Positions 50,504 through 59,500 of a stretch of 64,000 nucleotides of DNA are shown here, piece after piece. Both the position numbers and the translations under genes were made by a program. Numbering within the stretch: position 1 is the stretch's first letter; each line of letters starts with the position of its first letter. Under the pieces are notes generated by a model. It saw only the letters and a list, made by a program, of their open reading frames with translations. It made no database searches and was not told the DNA's origin. The DNA is from Hyphomicrobiaceae bacterium (GTDB lineage: Bacteria; Pseudomonadota; Alphaproteobacteria; Rhizobiales; Hyphomicrobiaceae), in NCBI GenBank assembly GCA_008933705.1, contig WBUN01000003.1, positions 100,295 to 164,294 on the forward strand. The letters run 5' to 3'.

Positions 50504-51568
50504 TCAATCTCCGGATAGGGCCTTGAGGAAGCGCCTGACGGCAGCGTCTTTGCTGGGCGTGGCGTCCGGCTTGATGATGACGACCTCTGCCTCTTCAGGC
50601 CGGCCTTCAGGTGCAGCGAACGTCCGGCTCGGCGTCTGGGACTGCTCATCGACATGGATCGCCCTTGGCGCCAGAGCCTGCGGCCCTTCGCGGGCAACGA
50701 AGGTCACCACGGCCTCGGCCGGCTCGACGACGCGGGACAGGTCCGTGCGCGCTGCCGCACGATCGCTTTCCACCGTGGGTATGCGGTGGTGAGCGATGCC
50801 TCTGGCCGCCCGCCCCGACGCGGGAAGGGCAGCGTCCGGACGACCAGGCATCTCATCACGTCCGGCCGGGTGCTGATCGGGGCGCGGCGACGTTTCCGCC
50901 TGTACGGGCTCAGCAACCGGCTCCACCGAAGGGATCGTGCGTAGCCTGGCTGCGATCTCCTCTCGAGCGGCGGGCTCATGGTTGTCCGCGCCCGGCTGCG
51001 GCGCAATGCCATCGGTCATCTCGGCACCGCCTGGTACCGCCAGGGAAACGGCAGGCTGCTGAGGAACGGCCGTGGGATCGCCGTCGGGCTGCGCGGCTGC
51101 GGCTTCCGGCTCTTGCGCCGGCGACGCCGTTGCCGACGGGACGGGGGTCGCATCCGCACGGATGAGACTGCGAATATCGGCCGGCAGATCGGCTTCGAGC
51201 GGATGCTGCGACTGGGGCAGGTCGAGATTCCCGCCATCATCGCCGCCGCCTTCGTTCGCCTCGCGCAAAGCGCGGATGGCCCCGCCCACGCTGTCCAAAG
51301 CGCGATAGAGCGGATTCTCCTGCAATGCCATCTCGAGCCTGGCATCGCGCTGACGCCTCTCCGGATCACCATTCCCGGGCAGCCCCTGCCGGTCGGCCGG
51401 CCGCAGAGCCCGCCAATTCTCGTCGCTGCTCAGCGACGCCTGGAGCTCGGAGTAGACCTGCTCCAGTGCGGCGAGCTGGTGCTTCACGTCGAGGTCCGCC
51501 AAGCGCGTGGTCCTCCCAGACTTCAAGCTACGGGCAGAGCGTAAGGCACTTGCCGTCCACCCGTCCAT
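50504..51568 (-). CDS. Ala/Pro-rich hypothetical protein
   Basis: 354 residues. The first 110 residues look structured (LADLDVKHQLAALEQVYSELQ and ENPLYRALDSVGGAIRALREAN); the middle is a long Ala/Pro/Glu-rich disordered stretch, and the last 20 residues (SKDAAVRRFLKALSGD) form a likely helix. No family recognised. The ATG at 51568 is preferred because the sequence beyond it overlaps the promoter area of the divergent BrkB-type gene and lacks coding character. Confidence 0.5.
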   Translation of the reverse strand: MDGWTASALRSARSLKSGRTTRLADLDVKHQLAALEQVYSELQASLSSDENWRALRPADRQGLPGNGDPERRQRDARLEMALQENPLYRALDSVGGAIRALREANEGGGDDGGNLDLPQSQHPLEADLPADIRSLIRADATPVPSATASPAQEPEAAAAQPDGDPTAVPQQPAVSLAVPGGAEMTDGIAPQPGADNHEPAAREEIAARLRTIPSVEPVAEPVQAETSPRPDQHPAGRDEMPGRPDAALPASGRAARGIAHHRIPTVESDRAAARTDLSRVVEPAEAVVTFVAREGPQALAPRAIHVDEQSQTPSRTFAAPEGRPEEAEVVIIKPDATPSKDAAVRRFLKALSGD

Positions 51569-51771
51569 TCGTCTCGGAAGCAAGGAAATTCTGGTGCCAG
51601 CCGGGACACTTGCGCTGCGTCCATGGGGCGCGAGCGCAACGAGGACCGACATGCCCCGGACGGCTCGACGCCCGCAGCAGCGACCGCTATGTTCGCCACG
51701 ATCCTGCGTTACCAAGAAACTCGATACGCCCATCCCTCCGGCGCCGGGATGAGGTAGCCCCGGAGCCGCGC

Positions 51772-52680
51772 ATGTTCTTTCGACAGCTCAAGACGTTCAC
51801 CCAGGCCTTCTACGAGCTGTTCGCCGACAGCGGATTTTCGATGGCAGGAGCCGTCGCCTATTCGTTCGTGCTGTCGCTGTTTCCCTTTTGCATCTTTCTG
51901 GGCGCGCTAGCCGGCTATTTCGGCGGTGAGCCGCTCGCCAAGCAGGCCGTCGAGCAGTTGTTCCAGATGGTGCCGGCGCCGGTAGCCGAAGCCATCGCCC
52001 CGGAGGTGATGGCGGTGATGGGCAAGAGCCGGTTCGGCCTCCTGACCTTCGGCGCCCTCATTGCCCTGTTCTTCGCAACCAGCGCCATCGAAAGCCTGCG
52101 CGCGGCGCTCAATGTCGCCTACCGCGTGAAGGAGCGCCGCTCGTACCTTTGGTGCGTGATGGAAAGCTCGATGTTCGTGGTGGTGAGTGCCGTTGGCATG
52201 CTGGCGCTCACCTGGGGCGTGGTCGTTGGCCCGGAGGTCGCCGCCCGCCTCAAGCCAAGCTGGCTTCTGTGGCTCACCGATACGGGATCTGCGGCACTCG
52301 TGGCACGCTATGGAATCGTCGTCGTCGCCATCGGCGTGCAGCTCGTCGCCTATCACCTCTGGCTTGCCGCAGGGCGGCGGCGCCTTGCCGACGTGTGGCC
52401 GGGCGTGCTGCTCAGCATCGTCCTCTGGCTGATTGCTGCGCGGCTGTTCGCCTCGTGGCTGACCATCAGCGACTACTCGCGCTTCTATGCCGGCCTGACG
52501 CAGGTCATGAGCGCGCTGGTGTTCTTCCAGGTCAGCTCGCTGATCGTCATCCTCGGCGCCGAGCTCAACCGCGGCATCGTGGAGATGAAGCGCAAGCTGG
52601 CGGCATGGGAGGCACTCGAGGCGGATGCCTCCGCAATGCCCGCCCCGCCCTCGCGCTCCAGCTACCGCGTCGACCTTTAA
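51772..52680 (+). CDS. YihY/BrkB family inner-membrane protein
   Basis: 302 residues with about six membrane helices. Family landmarks are AVAYSFVLSLFPFCIFLGAL near the N-terminus, ALFFATSAIESLRAALNVAYRV, and YSRFYAGLTQVMSALVFFQVSSLIVILGAELN (read in pieces). Its function is unsettled; earlier annotation as RNase BN is incorrect. The ATG at 51772 begins just before the first amphipathic helix. Confidence 0.9.
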   Translation: MFFRQLKTFTQAFYELFADSGFSMAGAVAYSFVLSLFPFCIFLGALAGYFGGEPLAKQAVEQLFQMVPAPVAEAIAPEVMAVMGKSRFGLLTFGALIALFFATSAIESLRAALNVAYRVKERRSYLWCVMESSMFVVVSAVGMLALTWGVVVGPEVAARLKPSWLLWLTDTGSAALVARYGIVVVAIGVQLVAYHLWLAAGRRRLADVWPGVLLSIVLWLIAARLFASWLTISDYSRFYAGLTQVMSALVFFQVSSLIVILGAELNRGIVEMKRKLAAWEALEADASAMPAPPSRSSYRVDL

Positions 52681-52748
52681 GTGGAGAGGGCAGGCGTGCC
52701 GTCCCGGCCGAAGCGAAGCGGAGCGCCGGGGGCTGAAGGAGAACCCCC

Positions 52749-52874
52749 GTCCTGAGCTCGTCGAAGGACGGCTGTGAGGCACCGTTGCGGCCGCGCGGTT
52801 CGACAGGCCCACCACGGGGGAAACGGGTGTGCTTTCAGCCCTGTTAGGTCCTGGACATTTCGCTTGCGCGAAAT
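52749..52874. repeat. Dispersed-type intergenic repeats
   Basis: The segment GTCCTGAGCTCGTCGAAGGAC (given as GTCCT-N11-AGGAC, 52749-52769) and its degenerate inverted partner near 52796-52820 (GGTTCGACAGGC) match a type common in Alphaproteobacteria. A second element, ATTTCGC-TTGC-GCGAAAT (52857-52874), is followed by TCCGGGATGACGA, also typical. They occupy the gap between the BrkB-type gene and the next minus-strand gene. Confidence 0.5.
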
Positions 52875-52943
52875 TCCGGGATGACGACAGAGGGAGCGGC
52901 GATCCATCCCAATCGGATGGGCTTTAGGTGAAAGACTCGTGCT

Positions 52944-53270
52944 TTAGCGTGGCGGGCGCGGCTCCTGCTCGACCGGGATGCAGTTGCGATGCCCGGCCTC
53001 GATGCAGGCGAGAACGCGCGCGCTGGTGCGCAGCCTGTCGATCAGCCATGCACCGGCTACCAGCAGCACGATAAGCACGAGCGCCGCGGCCGCGTTCTGC
53101 TGCATGCGGCGGCGGTCCTCGTCCTTCTCGAGCCGCCGCATCGGGTCGGCGAGCGGAGGCTCATGCGGCTTGGGTTTGCTGGGCGGCGTCCTGGGCCGGA
53201 AGGGGATGATGCGGGCTTCGCGGCGAGGCTCGCTGTCTCTGTCCCTTCGGGTATTGGGTTCGCCGGTCAT
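52944..53270 (-). CDS. Small single-pass membrane protein, unknown function
   Basis: 108 residues from the ATG at 53270. An N-terminal Arg-rich part contains RIIPFRPR, then a charged helix (MRRLEKDEDRRRMQQNAAA), one membrane segment (ALVLIVLLVAGAWLIDRL) and a short tail with two cysteines (CIEAGHRNC). This layout is familiar from uncharacterised alphaproteobacterial proteins. Function unknown. Confidence 0.7.
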   Translation of the reverse strand: MTGEPNTRRDRDSEPRREARIIPFRPRTPPSKPKPHEPPLADPMRRLEKDEDRRRMQQNAAAALVLIVLLVAGAWLIDRLRTSARVLACIEAGHRNCIPVEQEPRPPR

Positions 53271-53451
53271 GGCTGAATGCTGTCGAAACAATGCGCTGAC
53301 GCAACCGGCCCCACTCTGCACCGGCATCGGGTGACCGTCCATTCGTCATTCGGCTCTAATCGCCGTGCGCCATTGCGCACGGCCGGCGCAGCGCTATCCT
53401 TGGGCGCCAGGACGATCCGATTGGTCATCGGAATATGAGGGGGAGGGGCAG

Positions 53452-53811
53452 ATGGTTTCCGGCTTGCGCAAGGCGACAATTCTTACGCTTGTGGTTGCGG
53501 CCGCGGCCGTCTTCTGGTCTTCCCGAGCGGCAGCCCTGACCTATGACGATATCCTTGGCACCTGGTGCACCGCCGCCGGCCGTTCCGGGTTCACGCGGGA
53601 GTCCTTGAACATCTTCAGGTCTTCCGACAGCGCGTCATTCAGCTTTCGCATCACGCGCTATGAATTCGCGGAGACGTACGTGAGGGTGTTCTGGATTCGC
53701 CGTGACGGCGCCGAGACAAGCACGACCTACGGCCAGTTCGGAGCCGACGGCCGCACCATGGTTCAGCTCGCCACACAGGAGTCGGCAGAGCGGCCTCACC
53801 GCCGATGCTGA
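53452..53811 (+). CDS. Small exported protein, unknown function
   Basis: 119 residues. A strong GAGGGGGAGGGG ribosome site precedes the ATG. A signal peptide (ILTLVVAAAAVFWSSRAAA) is followed by a beta-rich domain beginning LTYDDILGTWCTAAG, suggesting a small lipocalin-like or similar barrel. No catalytic motif is visible. Confidence 0.75.
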   Translation: MVSGLRKATILTLVVAAAAVFWSSRAAALTYDDILGTWCTAAGRSGFTRESLNIFRSSDSASFSFRITRYEFAETYVRVFWIRRDGAETSTTYGQFGADGRTMVQLATQESAERPHRRC

Positions 53812-53885
53812 CGATGCTGCGCCAAAGCCCTTCCGGTTCTTGCGTTGAACCGGAAACCTCAGTTGGCACCTTCGTTGTCGTCCGC

Positions 53886-53916
53886 AAACAAAAAGGGCGC
53901 CCCCCGCAGGGCGCCC
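53886..53916 (-). terminator. Intrinsic terminator, minus strand
   Basis: Arms GGGCGCCC (53895-53902) and GGGCGCCC (53909-53916) form an 8-bp stem; read on the minus strand it is followed by TTTTTGTTT. There is no protein gene just upstream on that strand. Confidence 0.65.
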
Positions 53917-54108
53917 ACAGTCAGCGGCTCCAGGGGCGCGCCCTAGGGAAGTGGGAGTAGGCGCGCAAGCCGTACGATCATGGTACAGCCAACCCGCCGG
54001 CTTGCCTGTCACGCCGGGGACAGGCGAAGCGCGAGAATAGGAACCGCGTTCAGTCGTTGTCCTTGTCACCAGCAAGGTCCGATCATCCCAAGCTGGTCGA
54101 TTTCCCTC

Positions 54109-54142
54109 GGGGCGCCAGTTCCCCATCCCGGCGCCCCTTTTT
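54109..54142 (+). terminator. Intrinsic terminator, plus strand
   Basis: GGGGCGCC (54109-54116) pairs with GGCGCCCC (54130-54137), followed by TTTTT. It is 300 bases after the nearest plus-strand stop codon. Confidence 0.65.
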
Positions 54143-54249
54143 CCATGCCTGCAGCCCTGCGTGCGCCTGCCGAGCTTCAGTGCACGCGCATTGTGGGGTA
54201 CAGTGACGAAAATTGCGCCGACAAGAAATTGCACCAAGGAGCATATGCC

Positions 54250-54432
54250 ATGCGTCCTGGACTGGGCTTGCTCGGATGCATCCTGATCGTGGCGGCCGGC
54301 GTTGGCGCCCTTGCGATCGGTCTGGCCGGATTGATGATGGAGCCTGTGCGCGGACAACTCGTCGCCGCAGCCGGCTTCGCAGGCTACTTCGCGGTGTGCG
54401 CCGCTACCGTGTTCATGATCATGCGATCGTAG
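54250..54432 (+). CDS. Small two-helix membrane protein
   Basis: 60 residues, almost entirely two hydrophobic helices (LLGCILIVAAGVGALAIGLA and VAAAGFAGYFAVCAATVFMI) joined by a short loop. AAGGAG lies eight bases ahead of the ATG, a good ribosome site. No family recognised. Confidence 0.65.
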   Translation: MRPGLGLLGCILIVAAGVGALAIGLAGLMMEPVRGQLVAAAGFAGYFAVCAATVFMIMRS

Positions 54433-54795
54433 GCCTGGCCCTGGCCTCGAAGTGCGAAGAGGACGACGAGAGCAGTTGCTTTCGCCGTCCTCCCCTCCTT
54501 CAGGCATTCCCACCCTGCGGGGATGGGGGGAATACCTGAACCCCGTTTTCCACTTTGGTGCAGAGCGCGCCTTCACGGCGCCCCGGCCGGCCTTGAGATT
54601 GCGCCGGCATGAAACGCGACAAGTCCGCTAATCCTCTATAACAATTCGCGGCGATCTTCGTGCATTTTCTCTGCCGCGTCAGCCCTGTTCCTTGCTGCGA
54701 TCTTGGGAATTTTTGCAGCCTTGATCCGCAGCCTTCGTCCTATCCCATTCGCACTCTAGCTTCCCGCGCGCGGGCCATGGCTTGGGGGAACATCG
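54433..54795. other. Intergenic region with an inverted repeat
   Basis: 363 bases between the small membrane protein gene and the AraC-type regulator. CAGGCATTCCC (54501-54511) pairs with GGGGAATACCTG (54527-54538) with one mismatch and is followed by GAACCCCGTTTTC; it may end the upstream transcript. An AT-rich patch at 54631-54647 may be part of the regulator's promoter. No gene seen. Confidence 0.4.
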
Positions 54796-55698
54796 ATGGC
54801 GCAGAGCGAATCGGTGCGGCCGGAGTGGGCGGCATTGGAGCTCGTGCATGAGCTTGCCGACGCCGACATCTTGCAGGTGAGCCCGGAGAAGGATTGGGAT
54901 GTCGTTGCAGTCACGCGCTTTCGTCTCGGCAACATCGATGTCAGCGTTCCGGCGCTCGGCGTGCCGATGTTCGGCGTCAACTACGGCGCCGACATGCAGT
55001 TAGAACGCACGCTGCACGGCCGCAAGGTGAGCGGGGTCGGGGCACCCGGGCATCTGTCGCTCCTGCCCCCTGACGCCGATACGCGCTGGGTGTTCGACAA
55101 GGCCGGCGGTGACATCGTCCTCGTGTTCCTCTCGCGCGCACTGTTCGACCGGGCGCTGGAGGAGAGCACAGGGCGGGACCCGCGCTCAGTGGAGATCGTG
55201 CCGCAGTTCGTCATCCGCGATCTCGTTCTGGAGCGGGTGGCGCATCAGTTGCTCAAGGCCGTCTCAGAGCCGGGCGCCGGCAGCCGTCTCCTCACGGAGA
55301 CGATCGCGCAGGCGCTTGCCGCCCACCTGATCGCGGCGCACACCAACCTCGAGCGGGGTGGGCGGCCGCACCCCATCGCACCGAGCAAGCTCAAGCGCGC
55401 GGAAGATTTCATCCAGGCGAACATCGAGAGCGACATGTCGCTGCAGGACATCGCCGACGCTGCCGGCATGAGCCTGTTCCACTTCGCCAAGGCCTTCAAG
55501 CAGGCAACGGGGCGGACGCCGCATCAATACGTGATCGAGCAGCGGGTGCGTCAGGCGCGCGCGCTGCTGCACGACACCAGCCTGTCGATCGGCCAGGTCG
55601 CGAGCGCGGTTGGGTTCTCCCACAGTCACTTCACGGCCGTGTTTGCCCGCCACATGGGCATGACACCACGCAAATTCCGCGATGTGCTCTATCCGTGA
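54796..55698 (+). CDS. AraC family transcriptional regulator
   Basis: 300 residues. The C-terminal 100 residues form the double helix-turn-helix: IESDMSLQDIADAAGMSLFHFAKAFKQATGRTPHQYV and LSIGQVASAVGFSHSHFTAVFARHMGMTPRKF (read in segments). The N-terminal 190 residues are a cupin-like sensing domain with no readable ligand. Target genes are unknown; it stands alone between non-coding stretches, close to the edge of the accessory region. Confidence 0.92.
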   Translation: MAQSESVRPEWAALELVHELADADILQVSPEKDWDVVAVTRFRLGNIDVSVPALGVPMFGVNYGADMQLERTLHGRKVSGVGAPGHLSLLPPDADTRWVFDKAGGDIVLVFLSRALFDRALEESTGRDPRSVEIVPQFVIRDLVLERVAHQLLKAVSEPGAGSRLLTETIAQALAAHLIAAHTNLERGGRPHPIAPSKLKRAEDFIQANIESDMSLQDIADAAGMSLFHFAKAFKQATGRTPHQYVIEQRVRQARALLHDTSLSIGQVASAVGFSHSHFTAVFARHMGMTPRKFRDVLYP

Positions 55699-56220
55699 TC
55701 GGCGGGGCGGTGCGCCGGCCGTCCGCCTCGAACGATCGGCGCGAGCAGGGCTGGACAAGGCATGAAGTGGTGCCGCAAGTACGGCACAGCCGTTCTCACC
55801 CGCTGGCGCGCTAATTTGGCGCCTGCGCCTGCGATCCGCCGCATGACCTGCGAACTTGCGCACAAAAGCACAAATCGACCCCGCCAACCGGCTGGGAGGG
55901 AAGCCAGCCGACGGCGGGTAGCTCGCGCGAAAGGCCATTGCGTCGAGCCAATCGGCGGGGGCGCAGCCCGCCGAGCACCTGGCGGGGATCGCCAGGATGC
56001 TGGTTGTGGGATGTTTGGTTGCCGCCAACGTCTGAGCCGAATTCGCCAGCCCTGGTCACAGCGTGCCTCCCCGCAGGTCGGCCGCCGGATCGAGCGCGTG
56101 CTTCTCGACGGCGCGCCGCTCCTCGCGCCGGCGCACACCGTCGTGCTCAGGTCCGAACAGCTCCCCCACGCCCGGAAAGTATCACAGCGGCGTTCAATTT
56201 CTTCTAAGTCATTGAAATAG
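55699..56220. other. Non-coding stretch left of the tRNA fragment
   Basis: About 520 bases with no convincing gene on either strand. Open frames are Arg/Ala-rich and look like GC-driven artefacts. The last 40 bases (TTCTTCTAAGTCATTGAAATAG) become AT-rich directly at the tRNA 3' end and may belong to the attachment core. Confidence 0.4.
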
Positions 56221-56268
56221 TGGCGCGAGCGACGGGACTTGAACCCGCGGCCTCAGGCGTGACAAGCC
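56221..56268 (-). other. tRNA-Asp(GUC) 3'-half fragment, probable attachment site
   Basis: Read on the minus strand: an anticodon loop TTGTCAC with anticodon GTC closed by GGC/GCC, a variable segment, a T arm GCGGG-TTCAAGT-CCCGT, acceptor strand CGCTCGC, discriminator G and an encoded CCA. The match stops inside the anticodon stem: outer pairs are lost and no D arm or 5' acceptor strand follows, so the gene is not functional. Such 3' fragments arise when integrases insert at tRNA genes. Confidence 0.75.
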
Positions 56269-56530
56269 ACATGCGCAGCAGAATCAAGAGGTTGCGATAC
56301 AACAATCATGCTGTAATCCCGCGCTCACAGGGGAAAGTTCACAGCCTCCGACGGCGAAAAAGCATCCAAGAACGCAACCTCGCGATGGGGGCTCGCATCA
56401 CAATTTGGTCGCCGATGGTAAGTGTGCCTTAACCCTGGCCGCGGAGGCCATCGATGGCGCACCCCCAGTTCATCGTTGCTTAGTGGGTTCTTCTTCCTAA
56501 TAGAGCCCATGTAGCCAGGGGCTGTTCTGG
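56269..56530. other. Region between att-like site and GGDEF-EAL gene
   Basis: About 260 bases of lower GC than the flanking core genes, with no ORF of coding character. It should carry the promoter of the GGDEF-EAL gene. Confidence 0.35.
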
Positions 56531-59500
56531 GTGCTCTCCCGCGTGTCCATCTCCCTCTGCTCATTTCGTTCTCTGCTGTCGCGACCACTGGATCGGGTTT
56601 GCCGCAAGCCATGGGTGTCGGCCTTTGCGGCGGATGGTCCACCATCCCCAACCGGACAAAGCAGCAAACGGCGAAGGCGCGTCCCGATCGTCACCCTTTT
56701 GATCGGCTCGGGTGTCCTGCTGATCGCGGCCATTGTGGTTGGCACCTGGTTATCGGTCAGCCATTCGCGAAATCGCGCGCTGACTGACAGCGAGCGGGAG
56801 CTTGGCAACATCACGGTCGCGGTCGCTGAGCAAACCGACCAGGCGTTTGGGGCCATGGAGCTGGTGCAGCTCAGTGTGATCGAACGCATTCGGGCGCTTG
56901 GGATCGCATCGAGCGACGACTATGAGCGGTTGATGTCCACTCACGATGTGCACGTCATGCTCAAACACAAGATCAGCGGCCTGCCACACGTCAGTGCGAT
57001 CGAGATCATCAATGCGCAAGGGAAGTTGGTGAACTTCTCGCGGAACTGGCCGCCCCCGCCGGTCAACGTCCGCGATCGCGATTACTTCAAGGCGCTGGCG
57101 GCGGAGCCACAGCTCACCTCCCTTATCAGTGCCCCCGTTCGCAACCGCGTCACGGGCACCTGGACCATCTATCTAGCCCGGAAGGTCAGGGCTGCCAACG
57201 GAGAATTCCTCGGTCTGGTCTTGGGTGCCATCGAGCTGCAATACTTCGAAAAGTTCTTCTCGACCGTTGCGCTCGACCCGGCAAGCTCCATTGCACTCTT
57301 CAGAAGCGATGGCGTTCTCCTCGCCCGCTATCCGCGGGTAGATTCACTGATCGGGCAGAACTTCGGTGCCAACGCCTTGGCCATGCGGCTGGTGAAGAGC
57401 ACAAGCCGTGGCGTTGGCCGGCAAGTTGGCATCATTGATGACCAGGAGCGTATCATTGCCGCTCACAGCGTGATGCACTACCCGATCCTCATCGCTGCGA
57501 CCAGAACGGTTGAGGCTTCCCTGGCCGAATGGCGCCGAATGGCGCAATTCCTGATCGCCGCGGCTGTTCTTGGTGCCCTGGCGACAAGCGTTGTTGTGTT
57601 CGGGATTTCGCGGCGGGCACTACAGGAGGGAAGGCGTTGGGGCAGGGCACTCCTCCTGCAAAAGCAGCAGCTCGAGGTGGCACTGCGCAACATGTCGCAG
57701 GGACTGTGCATGTTCGACGCCGAGCAGCGCCTTGTTGTCTGCAACGCGCGTTTCGCCGAGATGTACGGCCTATCCCCTGACCAGGTAAAGCCCGGCACAA
57801 GCGTGCAGGAAGTCCTGGCGTTTCGCGTCGCCAATGGCTGCTTTGCGGGGGCCGAACCGTCAGATTACGTGCGAGAGCAAATGGCAGTGGTCGGGAGTGG
57901 CACAGCCTCCGACAGGATACTGGAACTGAAGGACGGCCGCTTCATCTTCGTCAAGCACCGGCCCATGCCCGGTGGCGGCTGGGTTGCGACTCACGAGGAC
58001 ATCAGCACTCTGCGGGCGGCCCAGGCCGCGGCAATCGAGGCTGGCACTCGCGCCAAACAGGCTGCAGATGAAGCCCGCGAGGCGCATGTCCGGCTGCGCG
58101 AGGCCTTTGAAGCGGTGCCGGAAGGCCTGGTCCTGTTCGATGCTGAAGACCGGTACGTGCTCTGGAACAAGCGCTATGCCGAACTCTACGGTGAGAGCGA
58201 AGTCGCTGCAGGCAAGCGCTTCGAGGATGTCGTGCGGGAGGGTATCCGGCGCGGCCAATATCCCGGCACCAAGGGCCGCGAGGAGGAGTGGCTGGCAGAA
58301 CGGCTTGCGCGGTTCAAGCAAGGTACGAGCCATCACGAGCAGGAATTGCCGAACGGCCGCTGGGTGCGTGTCGAAGAACGCCGCACCGCCGAGGGCGGCG
58401 CGATCGGAGTCAGGGTCGACATTACCGAGCTTAAGGAGCGGGAGGCGGCCCTTCGCACTCAAAACCTACGCTTTGACACGGTTCTCAGCAATATGAGCGA
58501 GGGTGTATGCCTGTTCGACGCCGACCAAAGGCTGGTCGTCTGCAACTCACGTTATGCACAGATCTATGGATTGCCACCTGAGCTAACGGCGCCAGGTACC
58601 ACCCTGCGCCAAATTCTCGAGTATCGCATTGCGCACGGTGTGCATGATGCAGCATACGGGCGAGACATTGAAACGAAAGTTGCGCTTGATGCGCCTGTGA
58701 CGCGGAACGTGGAGCTCAACGACGGGCGCATCATTGCTATCAAGCACAGGCCGGTGCCGGGCGGTGGCTGGGTATCCACGCACGAAGACATCACGGAGCG
58801 CGAGCAGCTGAGCGTCCAGTTGCGCCAGCAGAAGGAGCAGCTCAACATTGCCCTGGAGAACATGTCCCAGGGTCTGGCGATGTTCGACCGCGATCAGCAT
58901 GTCATCATGTGCAACAAGCGCTACGCGGGCATGTATGGTCTCACCCTCGATCAGGTGAAGCCGGGGACGCCGCTAAGGAAGATCGTTGCACACCGCATTG
59001 CCAACGGCTTCTATGCGGGGGCAAGCCCTGAGGATTACATGCGCGAGAGGTTGGCACCGGTTCGCAACGACACCGACGTCATCCATAGGCTTAGCGATGG
59101 GCGGACGATCGCGCTCGCGGTGCGCGTGATGCCCGACGGCAGCGGCGTCGCCACTCACACCGACATCACAGAACGCGAAAACCTGCAGGGTCGCCTGGAT
59201 GCGGCACTCAACAACATGGCACAAGGGCTTGCCATGTTCGACGCTCAACAGCGGCTCGTCATCTGCAACAAGCGCTTTGCCGACATGTATGGCCTGGCAC
59301 CGGAACAGGTGATGCCCGGCAACAGTATGCGCGAGATCATCGAGGCCTGTATCGCCAACGGCAACTACGTCGGCGCGAGCGTGGACGAAATTCTGGCGGC
59401 GACCACAAGACAACTGGGCCCAGAGGGAATGGCCTACTACACAACCACCCTCGGCGACGGCCGGGTCCACGGTGTGTCCGTGGCTCATTCAGCCAATGGT

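Larger units (their letters stand above)
53812..54249. ncRNA. Intergenic region flanked by outward-facing terminators; possible small RNA
   Basis: 438 bases without a convincing protein gene. A minus-strand terminator at 53886-53916 and a plus-strand terminator at 54109-54142 point outward and enclose about 190 bases with further G/C-rich symmetric elements near 53931-53945. No protein gene on either strand needs both terminators. This could be one or two structured RNAs, but no known family such as 6S, SRP or tmRNA was recognised. Confidence 0.35.

Noticed and set aside
55699..56220. Minus- and plus-strand ORFs of about 150 codons left of the tRNA fragment
   Set aside because: Both are Arg/Ala/Pro-rich without helix or strand periodicity and without ribosome sites.
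56221..56300. Complete tRNA gene
   Set aside because: The outer anticodon-stem pairs, D arm and 5' acceptor strand are missing; only the 3' half is present.
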